A stretch of 64,000 bases of DNA from Atherinomorus stipes (lineage: Eukaryota > Chordata > Actinopteri > Atheriniformes > Atherinidae). The stretch lies in the NCBI GenBank assembly GCA_023101725.1, contig JALJCO010013417.1, positions 97,001 through 161,000 on the forward strand, in the 5' to 3' direction. Under the pieces are notes generated by a model. The model was not told the DNA's origin, made no database searches, and saw only the letters and a program-made list of their open reading frames with translations. Below are positions 22,128 to 35,800 of the stretch, piece after piece. Position 1 is the first letter of the stretch. The number at the start of each line of letters is the position of its first letter. The translations under genes were made by a program, and so were the position numbers.

Positions 22128-25100
22128 TAATATTGTTTCTGTGGAGGTAATATTGTTTCTGAGGAGGTAATATTGTTTCTGTGGAGGTAATATTGTTTCT
22201 GTGGAGGTAATATTGTTTCTGTGGAGGTAATATTGTTTCTGAGGAGGTAATATTGTTTCTGAGGAGGTAATATTGTTTCTGTGGAGGTAATATTGTTTCT
22301 GTGGAGGTAATATTGTTTCTGAGGAGGTAATATTGTTTCTGTGGAGGTAATATCGTTTCTGTGGAGGTAATATCGTTTCTGTGGAGGTAGTATTGTTTCT
22401 GTGGAGGTAATATCGTTTCTGTGGAGGTAATATTGTTTCTGTGGAGGTAATATTGTTTCTGTGGAGGTAATATCGTTTCTGTGGAGGTAATATTGTTTCT
22501 GTGGAGGTAATATCGTTTCTGTGGAGGTAATATTGTTTCTGTGGAGGTAGTATTGTTTCTGTGGAGGTAATATCGTTTCTGTGGAGGTAGTATTGTTTCT
22601 GTGGAGGTAATATCGTTTCTGTGGAGGTAATATTGTTTCTGTGGAGGTAATATCGTTTCTGTGGAGGTAATATTGTTTCTGTGGAGGTAATATTGTTTCT
22701 GTGGAGGTAATATTGTTTCTGTGGAGGTAATATTGTTTCTGTGGAGGTAATATTGTTTCTGAGGAGGTAATATCGTTTCTGTGGAGGTAATATTGTTTCT
22801 GTGGAGGTAATATCGTTTCTGTGGAGGTAATATTGTTTCTGTGGAGGTAATATCGTTTCTGAGGAGGTAATATCGTTTCTGTGGAGGTAATATTGTTTCT
22901 GTGGAGGTAATATTGTTTCTGAGGAGGTAATATTGTTTCTGTGGAGGTAAAATTGTTTCTGTGGAGGTAAAATTGTTTCTGTGGAGGTAATATTGTTTCT
23001 GAGGAGGTAATATTGTTTCTGTGGAGGTAATATTGTTTCTGTGGAGGTAAAATTGTTTCTGAGGAGGTAATATTGTTTCTGTGGAGGTAATATTGTTTCT
23101 GTGGAGGTAATATTGTTTCTGTGGAGGTAATATTGTTTCTGTGGAGGTAATATTGTTTCTGAGGAGGTAATATTGTTTCTGTGGAGGTAATATTGTTTCT
23201 GAGGAGGTAATATTGTTTCTGTGGAGGTAATATTGTTTCTGTGGAGGTAATATTGTTTCTGAGGAGGTAATATTGTTTCTGAGGAGGTAATATTGTTTCT
23301 GAGGAGGTAATATTGTTTCTGAGGAGGTAATATTGTTTCTGAGGAGGTAATATTGTTTCTGTGGAGGTAATATTGTTTCTGGGAGGTAATATTGTTTCTG
23401 AGGAGGTAGTATTGTTTCTGAGGAGGTAATATTGTTTCTGTGGAGATAATATTGTTTCTGAGGAGGTAATATTGTTTCTGAGGAGGTAATATCGTTTCTG
23501 AGGAGGTAATATTGTTTCTGTGGAGGTAATATTGTTTCTGTGGAGGTAATATTGTTTCTGTGGAGGTAATATTGTTTCTGTGGAGGTAATATTGTTTCTG
23601 TGGAGGTAATATTGTTTCTGAGGAGGTAATATCGTTTCTGTGGAGGTAATATTGTTTCTGAGGAGGTAATATCGTTTCTGAGGAGGTAATATCGTTTCTG
23701 AGGAGGTAATATTGTTTCTGAGGAGGTAATATTGTTTCTGAGGAGGTAATATTGTTTCTGTGGAGATAATATTGTTTCTGAGGAGGTAATATTGTTTCTG
23801 AGGAGGTAATATCGTTTCTGAGGAGGTAATATTGTTTCTGTGGAGGTAATATTGTTTCTGTGGAGGTAATATTGTTTCTGAGGAGGTAATATTGTTTCTG
23901 TGGAGGTAATATTGTTTCTGAGGAGGTAATATTGTTTCTGTGGAGGTAAAATTGTTTCTGAGGAGGTAATATTGTTTCTGAGGAGGTAATATTGTTTCTG
24001 AGGAGGTAATATTGTTTCTGTGGAGGTAATATTGTTTCTGAGGAGATAATATTGTTTCTGTGGAGGTAATATCGTTTCTGTGGAGGTAATATCGTTTCTG
24101 TGGAGGTAAAATTGTTTCTGAGGAGGTAATATTGTTTCTGAGGAGGTAATATTGTTTCTGTGGAGGTAATATTGTTTCTGAGGAGGTAATATCGTTTCTG
24201 TGGAGGTAATATTGTTTCTGAGGAGGTAATATCGTTTCTGTGGAGGTAATATTGTTTCTGTGGAGGTAATATCGTTTCTGTGGAGGTAAAATTGTTTCTG
24301 TGGAGGTAATATTGTTTCTGAGGAGGTAATATTGTTTCTGAGGAGGTAATATTGTTTCATGTGGAGGTAATATTGTTTCTGTGGAGGTAATATTGTTTCT
24401 GTGGAGGTAAAATTGTTTCTGAGGAGGTAATATTGTTTCTGAGGAGGTAATATTGTTTCTGAGGAGGTAATATTGTTTCTGTGGAGGTAATATTGTTTCT
24501 GTGGAGGTAAAATTGTTTCTGAGGAGGTAATATTGTTTCTGTGGAGGTAAAATTGTTTCTGAGGAGGTAATATTGTTTCTGAGGAGGTAATATTGTTTCT
24601 GTGGAGGTAATATCGTTTCTGTGGAGGTAATATTGTTTCTGTGGAGGTAAAATTGTTTCTGAGGAGGTAATATTGTTTCTGTGGAGGTAATATTGTTTCT
24701 GTGGAGGTAATATCGTTTCTGTGGAGGTAATATTGTTTCTGAGGAGGTAATATTGTTTCTGTGGAGGTAATATTGTTTCTGTGGAGGTAAAATTGTTTCT
24801 GTGGAGGTAATATTGTTTCTGAGGAGGTAATATTGTTTCTGAGGAGGTAATATTGTTTCTGAGGAGGTAATATTGTTTCTGAGGAGGTAATATTGTTTCT
24901 GTGGAGGTAAAATTGTTTCTGAGGAGGTAATATTGTTTCTGTGGAGGTAATATTGTTTCTGTGGAGGTAATATCGTTTCTGTGGAGGTAATATTGTTTCT
25001 GAGGAGGTAATATTGTTTCTGTGGAGGTAATATTGTTTCTGAGGAGGTAATATTGTTTCTGAGGAGGTAATATTGTTTCTGTGGAGGTAATATTGTTTCT

Positions 25101-28100
25101 GAGGAGGTAATATTGTTTCTGAGGAGGTAATATTGTTTCTGAGGAGGTAATATTGTTTCTGTGGAGGTAATATTGTTTCTGAGGAGGTAATATTGTTTCT
25201 GAGGAGGTAATATTGTTTCTGAGGAGGTAATATTGTTTCTGAGGAGGTAATATTGTTTCTGTGGAGGTAATATTGTTTCTGTGGAGGTAAAATTGTTTCT
25301 GAGGAGGTAATATTGTTTCTGTGGAGGTAATATTGTTTCTGTGGAGGTAATATTGTTTCTGTGGAGGTAATATTGTTTCTGTGGAGGTAATATTGTTTCT
25401 GAGGAGGTAATATTGTTTCTGTGGAGGTAATATTGTTTCTGTGGAGGTAAAATTGTTTCTGTGGAGGTAATATTGTTTCTGAGGGAGGTAATATTGTTTC
25501 TGAGGAGGTAATATTGTTTCTGAGGAGGTAATATTGTTTCTGAGGAGGTAATATCGTTTCTGTGGAGGTAAAATTGTTTCTGTGGAGGTAATATTGTTTC
25601 TGAGGAGGTAATATTGTTTCTGAGGAGGTAATATTGTTTCTGTGGAGGTAATATCGTTTCTGTGGAGGTAATATTGTTTCTGTGGAGGTAATATTGTTTC
25701 TGAGGAGGTAATATTGTTTCTGAGGAGGTAATATTGTTTCTGTGGAGGTAAAATTGTTTCTGAGGAGGTAATGTTGTTTCTGAGGAGGTAATATTGTTTC
25801 TGAGGAGGTAATATTGTTTCTGTGGAGGTAATATTGTTTCATGTGGAGGTAATATTGTTTCTGAGGAGGTAATATTGTTTCTGAGGAGATAATATTGTTT
25901 CTGAGGAGATAATATTGTTTCTGTGGAGGTAATATTGTTTCTGAGGAGGTAATATCGTTTCTGTGGAGGTAATATCGTTTCTGTGGAGGTAATATTGTTT
26001 CTGTGGAGGTAATATTGTTTCATGTGGAGGTAATATTGTTTCTGAGGAGGTAATATTGTTTCTGAGGAGATAATATTGTTTCTGAGGAGGTAATATTGTT
26101 TCTGAGGAGATAATATTGTTTCTGAGGAGGTAATATTGTTTCATGTGGAGGTAATATTGTTTCATGTGGAGGTAATATTGTTTCTGAGGAGGTAATATTG
26201 TTTCTGAGGAGATAATATTGTTTCTGTGGAGGTAATATTGTTTCATGTGGAGGTAATATTGTTTCTGAGGAGGTAATATTGTTTCTGAGGAGATAATATT
26301 GTTTCTGAGGAGGTAATATTGTTTCTGAGGAGGTAATATCGTTTCTGTGGAGGTAATATTGTTTCTGTGGAGGTAATATTGTTTCATGTGGAGGTAATAT
26401 TGTTTCTGAGGAGGTAATATTGTTTCATGTGGAGGTAATATTGTTTCTGAGGAGGTAATATTGTTTCATGTGGAGGTAATATTGTTTCTGAGGAGGTAAT
26501 ATTGTTTCTGAGGAGGTAATATTGTTTCTGAGGAGATAATATTGTTTCTGTGGAGGTAATATTGTTTCATGTGGAGGTAATATTGTTTCTGAGGAGGTAA
26601 TATTGTTTCTGAGGAGGTAATATCGTTTCTGTGGAGGTAATATTGTTTCTGAGGAGGTAATATTGTTTCTGAGGAGGTAATATTGTTTCTGAGGAGGTAA
26701 TATCGTTTCTGAGGAGGTAATATCGTTTCTGAGGAGGTAATATTGTTTCTGAGGAGGTAATATCGTTTCTGAGGAGGTAATATCGTTTCTGAGGAGGTAA
26801 TATCGTTTCTGAGGAGGTAATATCGTTTCTGTGGAGGTAATATTGTTTCTGAGGAGGTAATATTGTTTCTGAGGAGGTAATATCGTTTCTGAGGAGGTAA
26901 TATCGTTTCTGTGGAGGTAATATTGTTTCTGAGGAGGTAATATTGTTTCTGAGGAGGTAATATCGTTTCTGAGGAGGTAATATCGTTTCTGTGGAGGTAA
27001 TATTGTTTCTGAGGAGGTAATATCGTTTCTGTGGAGGTAATATTGTTTCTGTGGAGATAATATTGTTTCTGTGGAGGTAATATTGTTTCTGAGGAGGTAA
27101 AATTGTTTCTGAGGAGGTAATATTGTTTCTGAGGAGGTAATATTGTTTCTGTGGAGGTAATATTGTTTCTGAGGAGATAATATTGTTTCTGAGGAGGTAA
27201 AATTGTTTCTGAGGAGGTAATATTGTTTCTGTGGAGGTAATATTGTTTCTGTGGAGGTAATATTGTTTCTGAGGAGATAATATTGTTTCTGAGGAGGTAA
27301 TATTGTTTCTGAGGAGATAATATTGTTTCTGAGGAGGTAATATTGTTTCTGTGGAGGTAATATCGTTTCTGTGGAGGTAATATTGTTTCTGAGGAGGTAA
27401 TATTGTTTCTGAGGAGATAATATTGTTTCTGAGGAGGTAATATTGTTTCTGAGGAGGTAATATTGTTTCTGAGGAGATAATATTGTTTCTGAGGAGGTAA
27501 TATCGTTTCTGTGGAGATAATATTGTTTCTGAGGAGATAATATTGTTTCTGAGGAGATAATATTGTTTCTGAGGAGGTAATATTGTTTCTGAGGAGGTAA
27601 TATTGTTTCTGAGGAGGTAATATCGTTTCTGTGGAGGTAATATCGTGTCTGTTGAGATAATATTGTTTCTGAGGAGATAATATTGTTTCTGAGGAGGTAA
27701 TATCGTTTCTGTGGAGGTAATATTGTTTCTGAGGAGGTAATATTGTTTCTGAGGAGATAATATTGTTTCTGAGGAGGTAATATCGTTTCTGTGGAGATAA
27801 TATTGTTTCTGTGGAGGTAATATCGTTTCTGTGGAGGTAATATCGTTTCTGTGGAGATAATATTGTTTCTGTGGAGGTAATATTGTTTCTGAGGAGGTAA
27901 TATTGTTTCTGAGGAGATAATATTGTTTCTGAGGAGGTAATATCGTTTCTGAGGAGGTAATATTGTTTCTGTGGAGGTAATATTGTTTCTGTGGAGGTAA
28001 TATTGTTTCTGAGGAGGTAAAATTGTTTCTGAGGAGGTAATATTGTTTCTGTGGAGGTAATATCGTTTCTGTGGAGGTAATATTGTTTCTGTGGAGGTAA

Positions 28101-31100
28101 TATTGTTTCTGTGGAGGTAATATTGTTTCTGTGGAGGTAATATTGTTTCTGAGGAGGTAATATTGTTTCTGTGGAGGTAATATCGTTTCTGTGGAGGTAA
28201 TATTGTTTCTGTGGAGGTAATATTGTTTCTGTGGAGGTAATATTGTTTCTGTGGAGGTAATATTGTTTCTGAGGAGGTAATATTGTTTCTGAGGAGGTAA
28301 TATTGTTTCTGAGGAGGTAAAATTGTTTCTGAGGAGGTAATATTGTTTCTGTGGAGGTAATATTGTTTCTGTGGAGGTAATATTGTTTCTGAGGAGGTAA
28401 TATTGTTTCTGAGGAGGTAAAATTGTTTCTGAGGAGGTAATATTGTTTCTGTGGAGGTAATATTGTTTCTGTGGAGGTAATATTGTTTCTGAGGAGGTAA
28501 AATTGTTTCTGAGGAGGTAATATTGTTTCTGTGGAGGTAATATTGTTTCTGTGGAGGTAATATTGTTTCTGTGGAGGTAATATTGTTTCTGTGGAGGTAA
28601 TATTGTTTCTGTGGAGGTAATATTGTTTCTGTGGAGGTAATATTGTTTCTGTGGAGGTAATATTGTTTCTGAGGAGGTAAAATTGTTTCTGAGGAGGTAA
28701 TATTGTTTCTGTGGAGGTAATATTGTTTCTGTGGAGGTAATATTGTTTCTGAGGAGGTAAAATTGTTTCTGAGGAGGTAATATTGTTTCTGTGGAGGTAA
28801 TATCGTTTCTGTGGAGGTAATATTGTTTCTGAGGAGGTAATATTGTTTCTGAGGAGGTAATATTGTTTCTGTGGAGGTAATATTGTTTCTGAGGAGGTAA
28901 AATTGTTTCTGAGGAGGTAAAATTGTTTCTGTGGAGGTAATATTGTTTCTGTGGAGGTAATATTGTTTCTGAGGAGGTAAAATTGTTTCTGAGGAGGTAA
29001 TATTGTTTCTGTGGAGGTAATATTGTTTCTGTGGAGGTAATATTGTTTCTGTGGAGGTAATATTGTTTCTGTGGAGGTAATATTGTTTCTGTGGAGGTAA
29101 TATTGTTTCTGAGGAGATAATATTGTTTCTGAGGAGGTAATATCGTTTCTGTGGAGGTAATATTGTTTCTGTGGAGGTAATATTGTTTCTGAGGAGGTAA
29201 TATTGTTTCTGTGGAGGTAATATCGTTTCTGAGGAGATAATATTGTTTCTGAGGAGGTAATATCGTTTCTGTGGAGGTAATATCGTTTCTGTGGAGGTAA
29301 TATTGTTTCTGTGGAGGTAATATTGTTTCTGTGGAGGTAATATCGTTTCTGTGGAGGTAATATTGTTTCTGAGGAGGTAATATTGTTTCTGTGGAGGTAA
29401 TATTGTTTCTGAGGAGGTAATATTGTTTCTGTGGAGGTAATATTGTTTCTGAGGAGGTAATATTGTTTCTGTGGAGGTAATATTGTTTCTGTGGAGGTAA
29501 TATCGTTTCTGAGGAGGTAATATTGTTTCTGTGGAGGTAATATTGTTTCTGAGGAGGTAATATTGTTTCTGTGGAGGTAATATTGTTTCTGAGGAGGTAA
29601 TATCGTTTCTGGAGGAGGTAATATTGTTTCTGTGGAGGTAATATTGTTTCTGAGGAGGTAAAATTGTTTCTGAGGAGGTAATATTGTTTCTGAGGAGGTA
29701 ATATCGTTTCTGTGGAGGTAATATTGTTTCTGAGGAGGTAAAATTGTTTCTGAGGAGGTAATATTGTTTCTGTGGAGGTAATATTGTTTCTGAGGAGGTA
29801 ATATTGTTTCTGTGGAGGTAATATTGTTTCTGAGGAGGTAATATTGTTTCTGTGGAGGTAATATTGTTTCTGAGGAGGTAATATTGTTTCTGTGGAGGTA
29901 ATATCGTTTCTGAGGAGGTAATATTGTTTCTGTGGAGGTAATATTGTTTCTGGAGGAGGTAATATTGTTTCTGTGGAGGTAATATTGTTTCTGAGGAGGT
30001 AATATCGTTTCTGAGGAGGTAATATTGTTTCTGTGGAGGTAATATTGTTTCTGAGGAGGTAAAATTGTTTCTGAGGAGGTAATATTGTTTCTGTGGAGGT
30101 AATATTGTTTCTGTGGAGGTAATATTGTTTCTGAGGAGGTAATATCGTTTCTGTGGAGGTAATATTGTTTCTGAGGAGGTAATATTGTTTCTGAGGAGGT
30201 AATATTGTTTCTGAGGAGGTAATATTGTTTCTGAGGAGGTAATATCGTTTCTGTGGAGGTAATATTGTTTCTGAGGAGGTAATATTGTTTCTGAGGAGGT
30301 AATATTGTTTCTGAGGAGGTAATATTGTTTCTGAGGAGGTAATATTGTTTCTGTGGAGGTAATATTGTTTCTGTGGAGGTAATATTGTTTCTGAGGAGGT
30401 AATATTGTTTCTGAGGAGGTAATATCGTTTCTGTGGAGGTAATATTGTTTCTGTGGAGGTAATATTGTTTCTGTGGAGGTAATATCGTTTCTGAGGAGGT
30501 AATATTGTTTCTGAGGAGGTAAAATTGTTTCTGAGGAGGTAATATCGTTTCTGTGGAGGTAATATTGTTTCTGTGGAGGTAATATCGTTTCTGTGGAGGT
30601 AAAATTGTTTCTGAGGAGGTAATATCGTTTCTGTGGAGGTAATATTGTTTCTGTGGAGGTAATATCGTTTCTGTGGGAGGTAAAATTGTTTCTGAGGAGG
30701 TAATATCGTTTCTGTGGAGGTAATATTGTTTCTGTGGAGGTAATATCGTTTCTGTGGAGGTAATATCGTTTCTGTGGAGGTAATATTGTTTCTGAGGAGG
30801 TAATATCGTTTCTGTGGAGGTAATATTGTTTCTGAGGAGGTAATATCGTTTCTGTGGAGGTAATATTGTTTCTGTGGAGGTAATATTGTTTCTGAGGAGG
30901 TAATATTGTTTCTGAGGAGGTAATATTGTTTCTGTGGAGGTAATATTGTTTCTGTGGAGGTAATATCGTTTCTGTGGAGGTAATATCGTTTCTGTGGAGG
31001 TAATATTGTTTCTGAGGAGGTAATATCGTTTCTGTGGAGGTAATATTGTTTCTGTGGAGGTAATATTGTTTCTGAGGAGGTAATATTGTTTCTGAGGAGG

Positions 31101-31276
31101 TAATATTGTTTCTGAGGAGGTAATATCGTTTCTGTGGAGGTAATATTGTTTCTGAGGAGGTAATATTGTTTCTGTGGAGGTAATATCGTTTCTGTGGAGG
31201 TAATATTGTTTCTGAGGAGGTAATATCGTTTCTGTGGAGGTAATATTGTTTCTGTGGAGGTAATATTGTTTCTGTG
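22128..31276. repeat. 20-bp satellite, left block (about 457 units)
   Basis: Tandem copies of TAATATTGTTTCTGTGGAGG. The recurrent two-state sites are GTGG/GAGG, ATTG/ATCG, TAATATT/TAAAATT and GGAGG/GGAGA, with rare TAGTATT. A 21-bp form containing TTTCATGTGG is confined to about 24.36-26.58 kb. The minus-strand unit contains no stop, so all three minus frames stay open for hundreds of codons (NNITSTETILPPQKQYYLHR per 60 bp). The + strand has TAA in every unit. It has no start, splice or composition support as a gene. The block is cut by a hAT-like insertion at 31277. Confidence 0.98.
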
Positions 31277-32805
31277 CAGTGTTGTTTTCGTTAACGGTGA
31301 CGATGACGAAATCATTTCGTTGACGCCCCTTTTTTTCATGACGATGACGACACGATGACGAGCTAAACGTGTCTCTCTGATGACTAAAATATGACGGGAC
31401 GTGTGTAAATTTTCATTGACGAGACGAGACTGGACGAAAATGTGAATCTCCGGTCTGTCAGACGTTCATAATGCAGGAAATGTCCACCTATTCTGCATTT
31501 ATCTGTCTGTCAAAAGTTAAAAAGTAGTTGCATCCTTACTCGCATCCGCCCGAACCGAGACCCGCGAACCGCGGCTCTTCCTGTCAAACCTGACCCGCAT
31601 GTCGCACATTAATATCTTAAATTCACAGCAGTCTCTGTCATTTTGCCACGTTGGGGCTTTATCTATTTAATTCAGACATTCCAGCATAAGAGATCATCAT
31701 CCCTGGTTGTAACAGTGTTCGCTGTTCCCATTACCAGCAGTGCCTCTGTCTCTGCCTGATCTGGAAACGGTCCCAACGTTTGATGTTTAAAACGCGTCTT
31801 GTCCAACGAAAAAGAAACATATTCTCACCGCCACCCACCCGAACTACATAAATATCCACCCACACCTTAACCATGATATTAATCTTTGTCATTTCTATCT
31901 GCTAAACCGCGTTTTTGCGGGTTACCGTCGGGTATCTGAACTGCTGAGGGACTCTGGTGAACACCTGCGGTCAGACACGCAGCTGCTTGGCTGCGCTGTT
32001 CAAACGATGGGAAGTTCGTCTCTTTTCAGAGAGCCGGCCTTTTTGATTCGATTCCCAAAGAGTCGGCTCTTTTGAGTCGGTTCCTAAAGAGTCGGCTCTT
32101 TTGAGTCGGTTCCTAAAGAGCCGGCTGTTTCGACTCCCAAATGGTTTGTAATTTAAGATATTTGCAGCCCTATATTTTACCTTAATTTTGCAATAAATTG
32201 ATGGTTTGTGTGTCAAAAACGTTTTTGCATTCAGTATTTTTATGAGAAGCTTTAAAATTTATTCTATCTTCAAACTTTTTTATTTGACAGGGACAGTACA
32301 TATTAAAGAACATATAGCAACATGTTGAATTGTCATTAGTAAGCTAATTAGCATCAGCAGTCCCTTGGCAGGTAAAGAAAAGATACACAATATAATAAAA
32401 CAACAAAATTAAACTTTCAGGTGCCACATGATTATAATACAAGACACGCAATGCACTCCCCTCACCATTAACTGCTGTCTTCACTTGCAATGGAACATAG
32501 TCTTTCTTTCTGTTTTGATATACAAACCTATATGCTCAAATGTAACCGGCAGCATGGTCTCCTTAGTGGCCAGTTATTCTTTTTTTTTTTTTTTAAATAT
32601 AGCCTACCTGACAAAAACTAGACTAAAACGTTTTTAATTTCGTTGACTAAAACTAGACTAAAACCTTTTTGATTTTCGTCGACTAAAACTAGACTAAAAC
32701 TATCAGATACAGAAATGACTAAAATATGACTAAAACTAATAAGCATTTTCGTCAGAAAGACTAAGACTAAGACTAAAACTCAGATAGCTGCCAAAAACAA
32801 CACTG
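31277..32805. mobile_element. hAT-like non-autonomous element inserted in the satellite
   Basis: The ends are CAGTGTTGTTTT (left) and AAAACAACACTG (right), perfect 12-bp terminal inverted repeats. Flanking 8-mers are TTTCTGTG (31269-31276) and GTTCTGTG (32806-32813), matching at 7 of 8, as expected of a hAT 8-bp target duplication in a satellite unit. Subterminal DNA is full of CGTTGAC / GACTAAAACTAGACTAAAA motifs in opposite orientations at the two ends. A tandem of GAGTCGGCTCTTTTGAGTCG-type units lies near 32030-32135. No transposase frame is present. Confidence 0.88.
32030..32135. repeat. Short tandem repeat inside the hAT-like element
   Basis: About three to four copies of a unit of roughly 30 bp, AGAGTCGGCTCTTTTGAGTC then GGTTCCTAA. 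The AGAGCCGGCT/AGAGTCGGCTCT core is self-complementary. Confidence 0.85.
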
Positions 32806-35800
32806 GTTCTGTGGAGGTAATATTGTTTCTGTGGAGGTAATATTGTTTCTGTGGAGGTAATATTGTTTCTGTGGAGGTAATATTGTTTCTGTGGAGGTAA
32901 AATTGTTTCTGAGGAGGTAATATTGTTTCTGTGGAGGTAATATTGTTTCTGAGGAGGTAATATTGTTTCTGTGGAGGTAATATTGTTTCTGTGGAGGTAA
33001 TATTGTTTCTGAGGAGGTAAAATTGTTTCTGAGGAGGTAATATTGTTTCTGTGGAGGTAATATTGTTTCTGAGGAGGTAAAATTGTTTCTGAGGAGGTAA
33101 TATTGTTTCTGTGGAGGTAATATTGTTTCTGAGGAGGTAATATTGTTTCTGTGGAGGTAATATCGTTTCTGTGGAGGTAATATTGTTTCTGAGGAGGTAA
33201 TATTGTTTCTGTGGAGGTAATATTGTTTCTGTGGAGGTAATATTGTTTCTGTGGAGGTAATATTGTTTCTGTGGAGGTAAAATTGTTTCTGAGGAGGTAA
33301 TATTGTTTCTGTGGAGGTAATATTGTTTCTGTGGAGGTAATATTGTTTCTGTGGAGGTAATATTGTTTCTGAGGAGGTAATATTGTTTCTGTGGAGGTAA
33401 TATTGTTTCTGAGGAGGTAAAATTGTTTCTGAGGAGGTAATATTGTTTCTGTGGAGGTAATATTGTTTCTGAGGAGGTAATATTGTTTCTGAGGAGGTAA
33501 TATTGTTTCTGTGGAGGTAATATTGTTTCTGTGGAGGTAATATTGTTTCTGTGGAGGTAATATTGTTTCTGAGGAGGTAATATTGTTTCTGAGGAGGTAA
33601 TATTGTTTCTGTGGAGATAATATTGTTTCTGTGGAGGTAATATTGTTTCTGTGGAGGTAATATTGTTTCTGAGGAGGTAATATTGTTTCTGAGGAGGTAA
33701 TATTGTTTCTGTGGAGGTAATATTGTTTCTGTGGAGGTAATATTGTTTCTGTGGAGGTAATATTGTTTCTGTGGAGGTAATATCGTTTCTGTGGAGGTAA
33801 TATTGTTTCTGTGGAGGTAATATTGTTTCTGTGGAGGTAATATTGTTTCTGTGGAGGTAATATTGTTTCTGAGGAGGTAATATTGTTTCTGTGGAGGTAA
33901 TATTGTTTCTGTGGAGGTAATATTGTTTCTGAGGAGGTAATATTGTTTCTGAGGAGGTAATATTGTTTCTGTGGAGGTAATATTGTTTCTGAGGGAGGTA
34001 ATATTGTTTCTGTGGAGGTAATATTGTTTCTGTGGAGGTAATATTGTTTCTGAGGAGGTAATATTGTTTCTGAGGAGGTAATATTGTTTCTGTGGAGGTA
34101 ATATTGTTTCTGAGGAGGTAAAATTGTTTCTGAGGAGGTAATATTGTTTCTGTGGAGGTAATATTGTTTCTGTGGAGGTAATATTGTTTCTGAGGAGGTA
34201 ATATTGTTTCTGAGGAGGTAATATTGTTTCTGAGGAGGTAATATTGTTTCTGTGGAGGTAATATCGTTTCTGTGGAGGTAATATCGTTTCTGTGGAGGTA
34301 AAATTGTTTCTGAGGAGGTAATATTGTTTCTGAGGAGGTAATATCGTTTCTGTGGAGGTAATATTGTTTCTGTGGAGGTAATATTGTTTCATGTGGAGGT
34401 AATATTGTTTCTGTGGAGGTAATATTGTTTCTGTGGAGGTAATATTGTTTCTGTGGAGGTAATATTGTTTCTGAGGAGGTAATATTGTTTCTGAGGAGGT
34501 AATATTGTTTCTGAGGAGGTAATATCGTTTCTGTGGAGGTAATATTGTTTCTGTGGAGGTAATATTGTTTCATGTGGAGGTAATATTGTTTCTGTGGAGG
34601 TAATATTGTTTCTGAGGAGGTAATATTGTTTCTGAGGAGGTAATATTGTTTCTGTGGAGGTAATATTGTTTCTGAGGAGGTAATATTGTTTCTGTGGAGG
34701 TAATATCGTTTCTGTGGAGGTAATATTGTTTCTGTGGAGGTAATATTGTTTCATGTGGAGGTAATATTGTTTCTGTGGAGGTAATATCGTTTCTGTGGAG
34801 GTAATATTGTTTCTGTGGAGGTAATATTGTTTCATGTGGAGGTAATATTGTTTCTGTGGAGGTAATATTGTTTCTGTGGAGGTAAAATTGTTTCTGAGGA
34901 GGTAATATTGTTTCTGTGGAGGTAATATTGTTTCTGTGGAGGTAATATTGTTTCATGTGGAGGTAATATTGTTTCTGTGGAGGTAATATTGTTTCTGAGG
35001 AGGTAATATTGTTTCTGAGGAGGTAATATTGTTTCTGTGGAGGTAATATTGTTTCTGAGGAGGTAATATTGTTTCTGAGGAGGTAATATTGTTTCTGTGG
35101 AGGTAATATTGTTTCTGTGGAGGTAATATTGTTTCTGTGGAGGTAATATTGTTTCATGTGGAGGTAATATTGTTTCTGTGGAGGTAATATCGTTTCTGTG
35201 GAGGTAATATTGTTTCTGAGGAGGTAATATTGTTTCTGAGGAGGTAATATTGTTTCTGAGGAGGTAATATTGTTTCTGAGGAGGTAATATCGTTTCTGTG
35301 GAGGTAATATTGTTTCTGAGGAGATAATATTGTTTCTGAGGAGATAATATTGTTTCTGAGGAGGTAATATTGTTTCTGAGGTAATATCGTTTCTGTGGAG
35401 GTAATATTGTTTCTGAGGAGGTAATATTGTTTCTGAGGAGGTAATATTGTTTCTGAGGAGGTAATATCGTTTCTGTGGAGGTAATATTGTTTCTGAGGAG
35501 GTAATATCGTTTCTGTGGAGGTAATATTGTTTCTGAGGGAGGTAATATTGTTTCTGAGGAGGTAATATTGTTTCTGAGGAGGTAATATTGTTTCTGAGGA
35601 GGTAATATTGTTTCTGAGGAGGTAATATTGTTTCTGAGGAGGTAATATTGTTTCTGAGGAGGTAATATTGTTTCTGAGGAGGTAATATTGTTTCTGAGGA
35701 GGTAATATTGTTTCTGTGGAGGTAATATTGTTTCTGAGGGAGGTAATATTGTTTCTGAGGAGGTAATATTGTTTCTGTGGAGGTAAAATTGTTTCTGAGG

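Noticed and set aside
26567..31339. A 1,590-codon minus-strand open frame and similar ones of 1,300, 1,241, 597 and 539 codons
   Set aside because: The 20-bp unit has no stop on the minus strand in any frame, so every phase is open. The protein is just the repeat read three ways, with no start context, introns or composition of a real protein.
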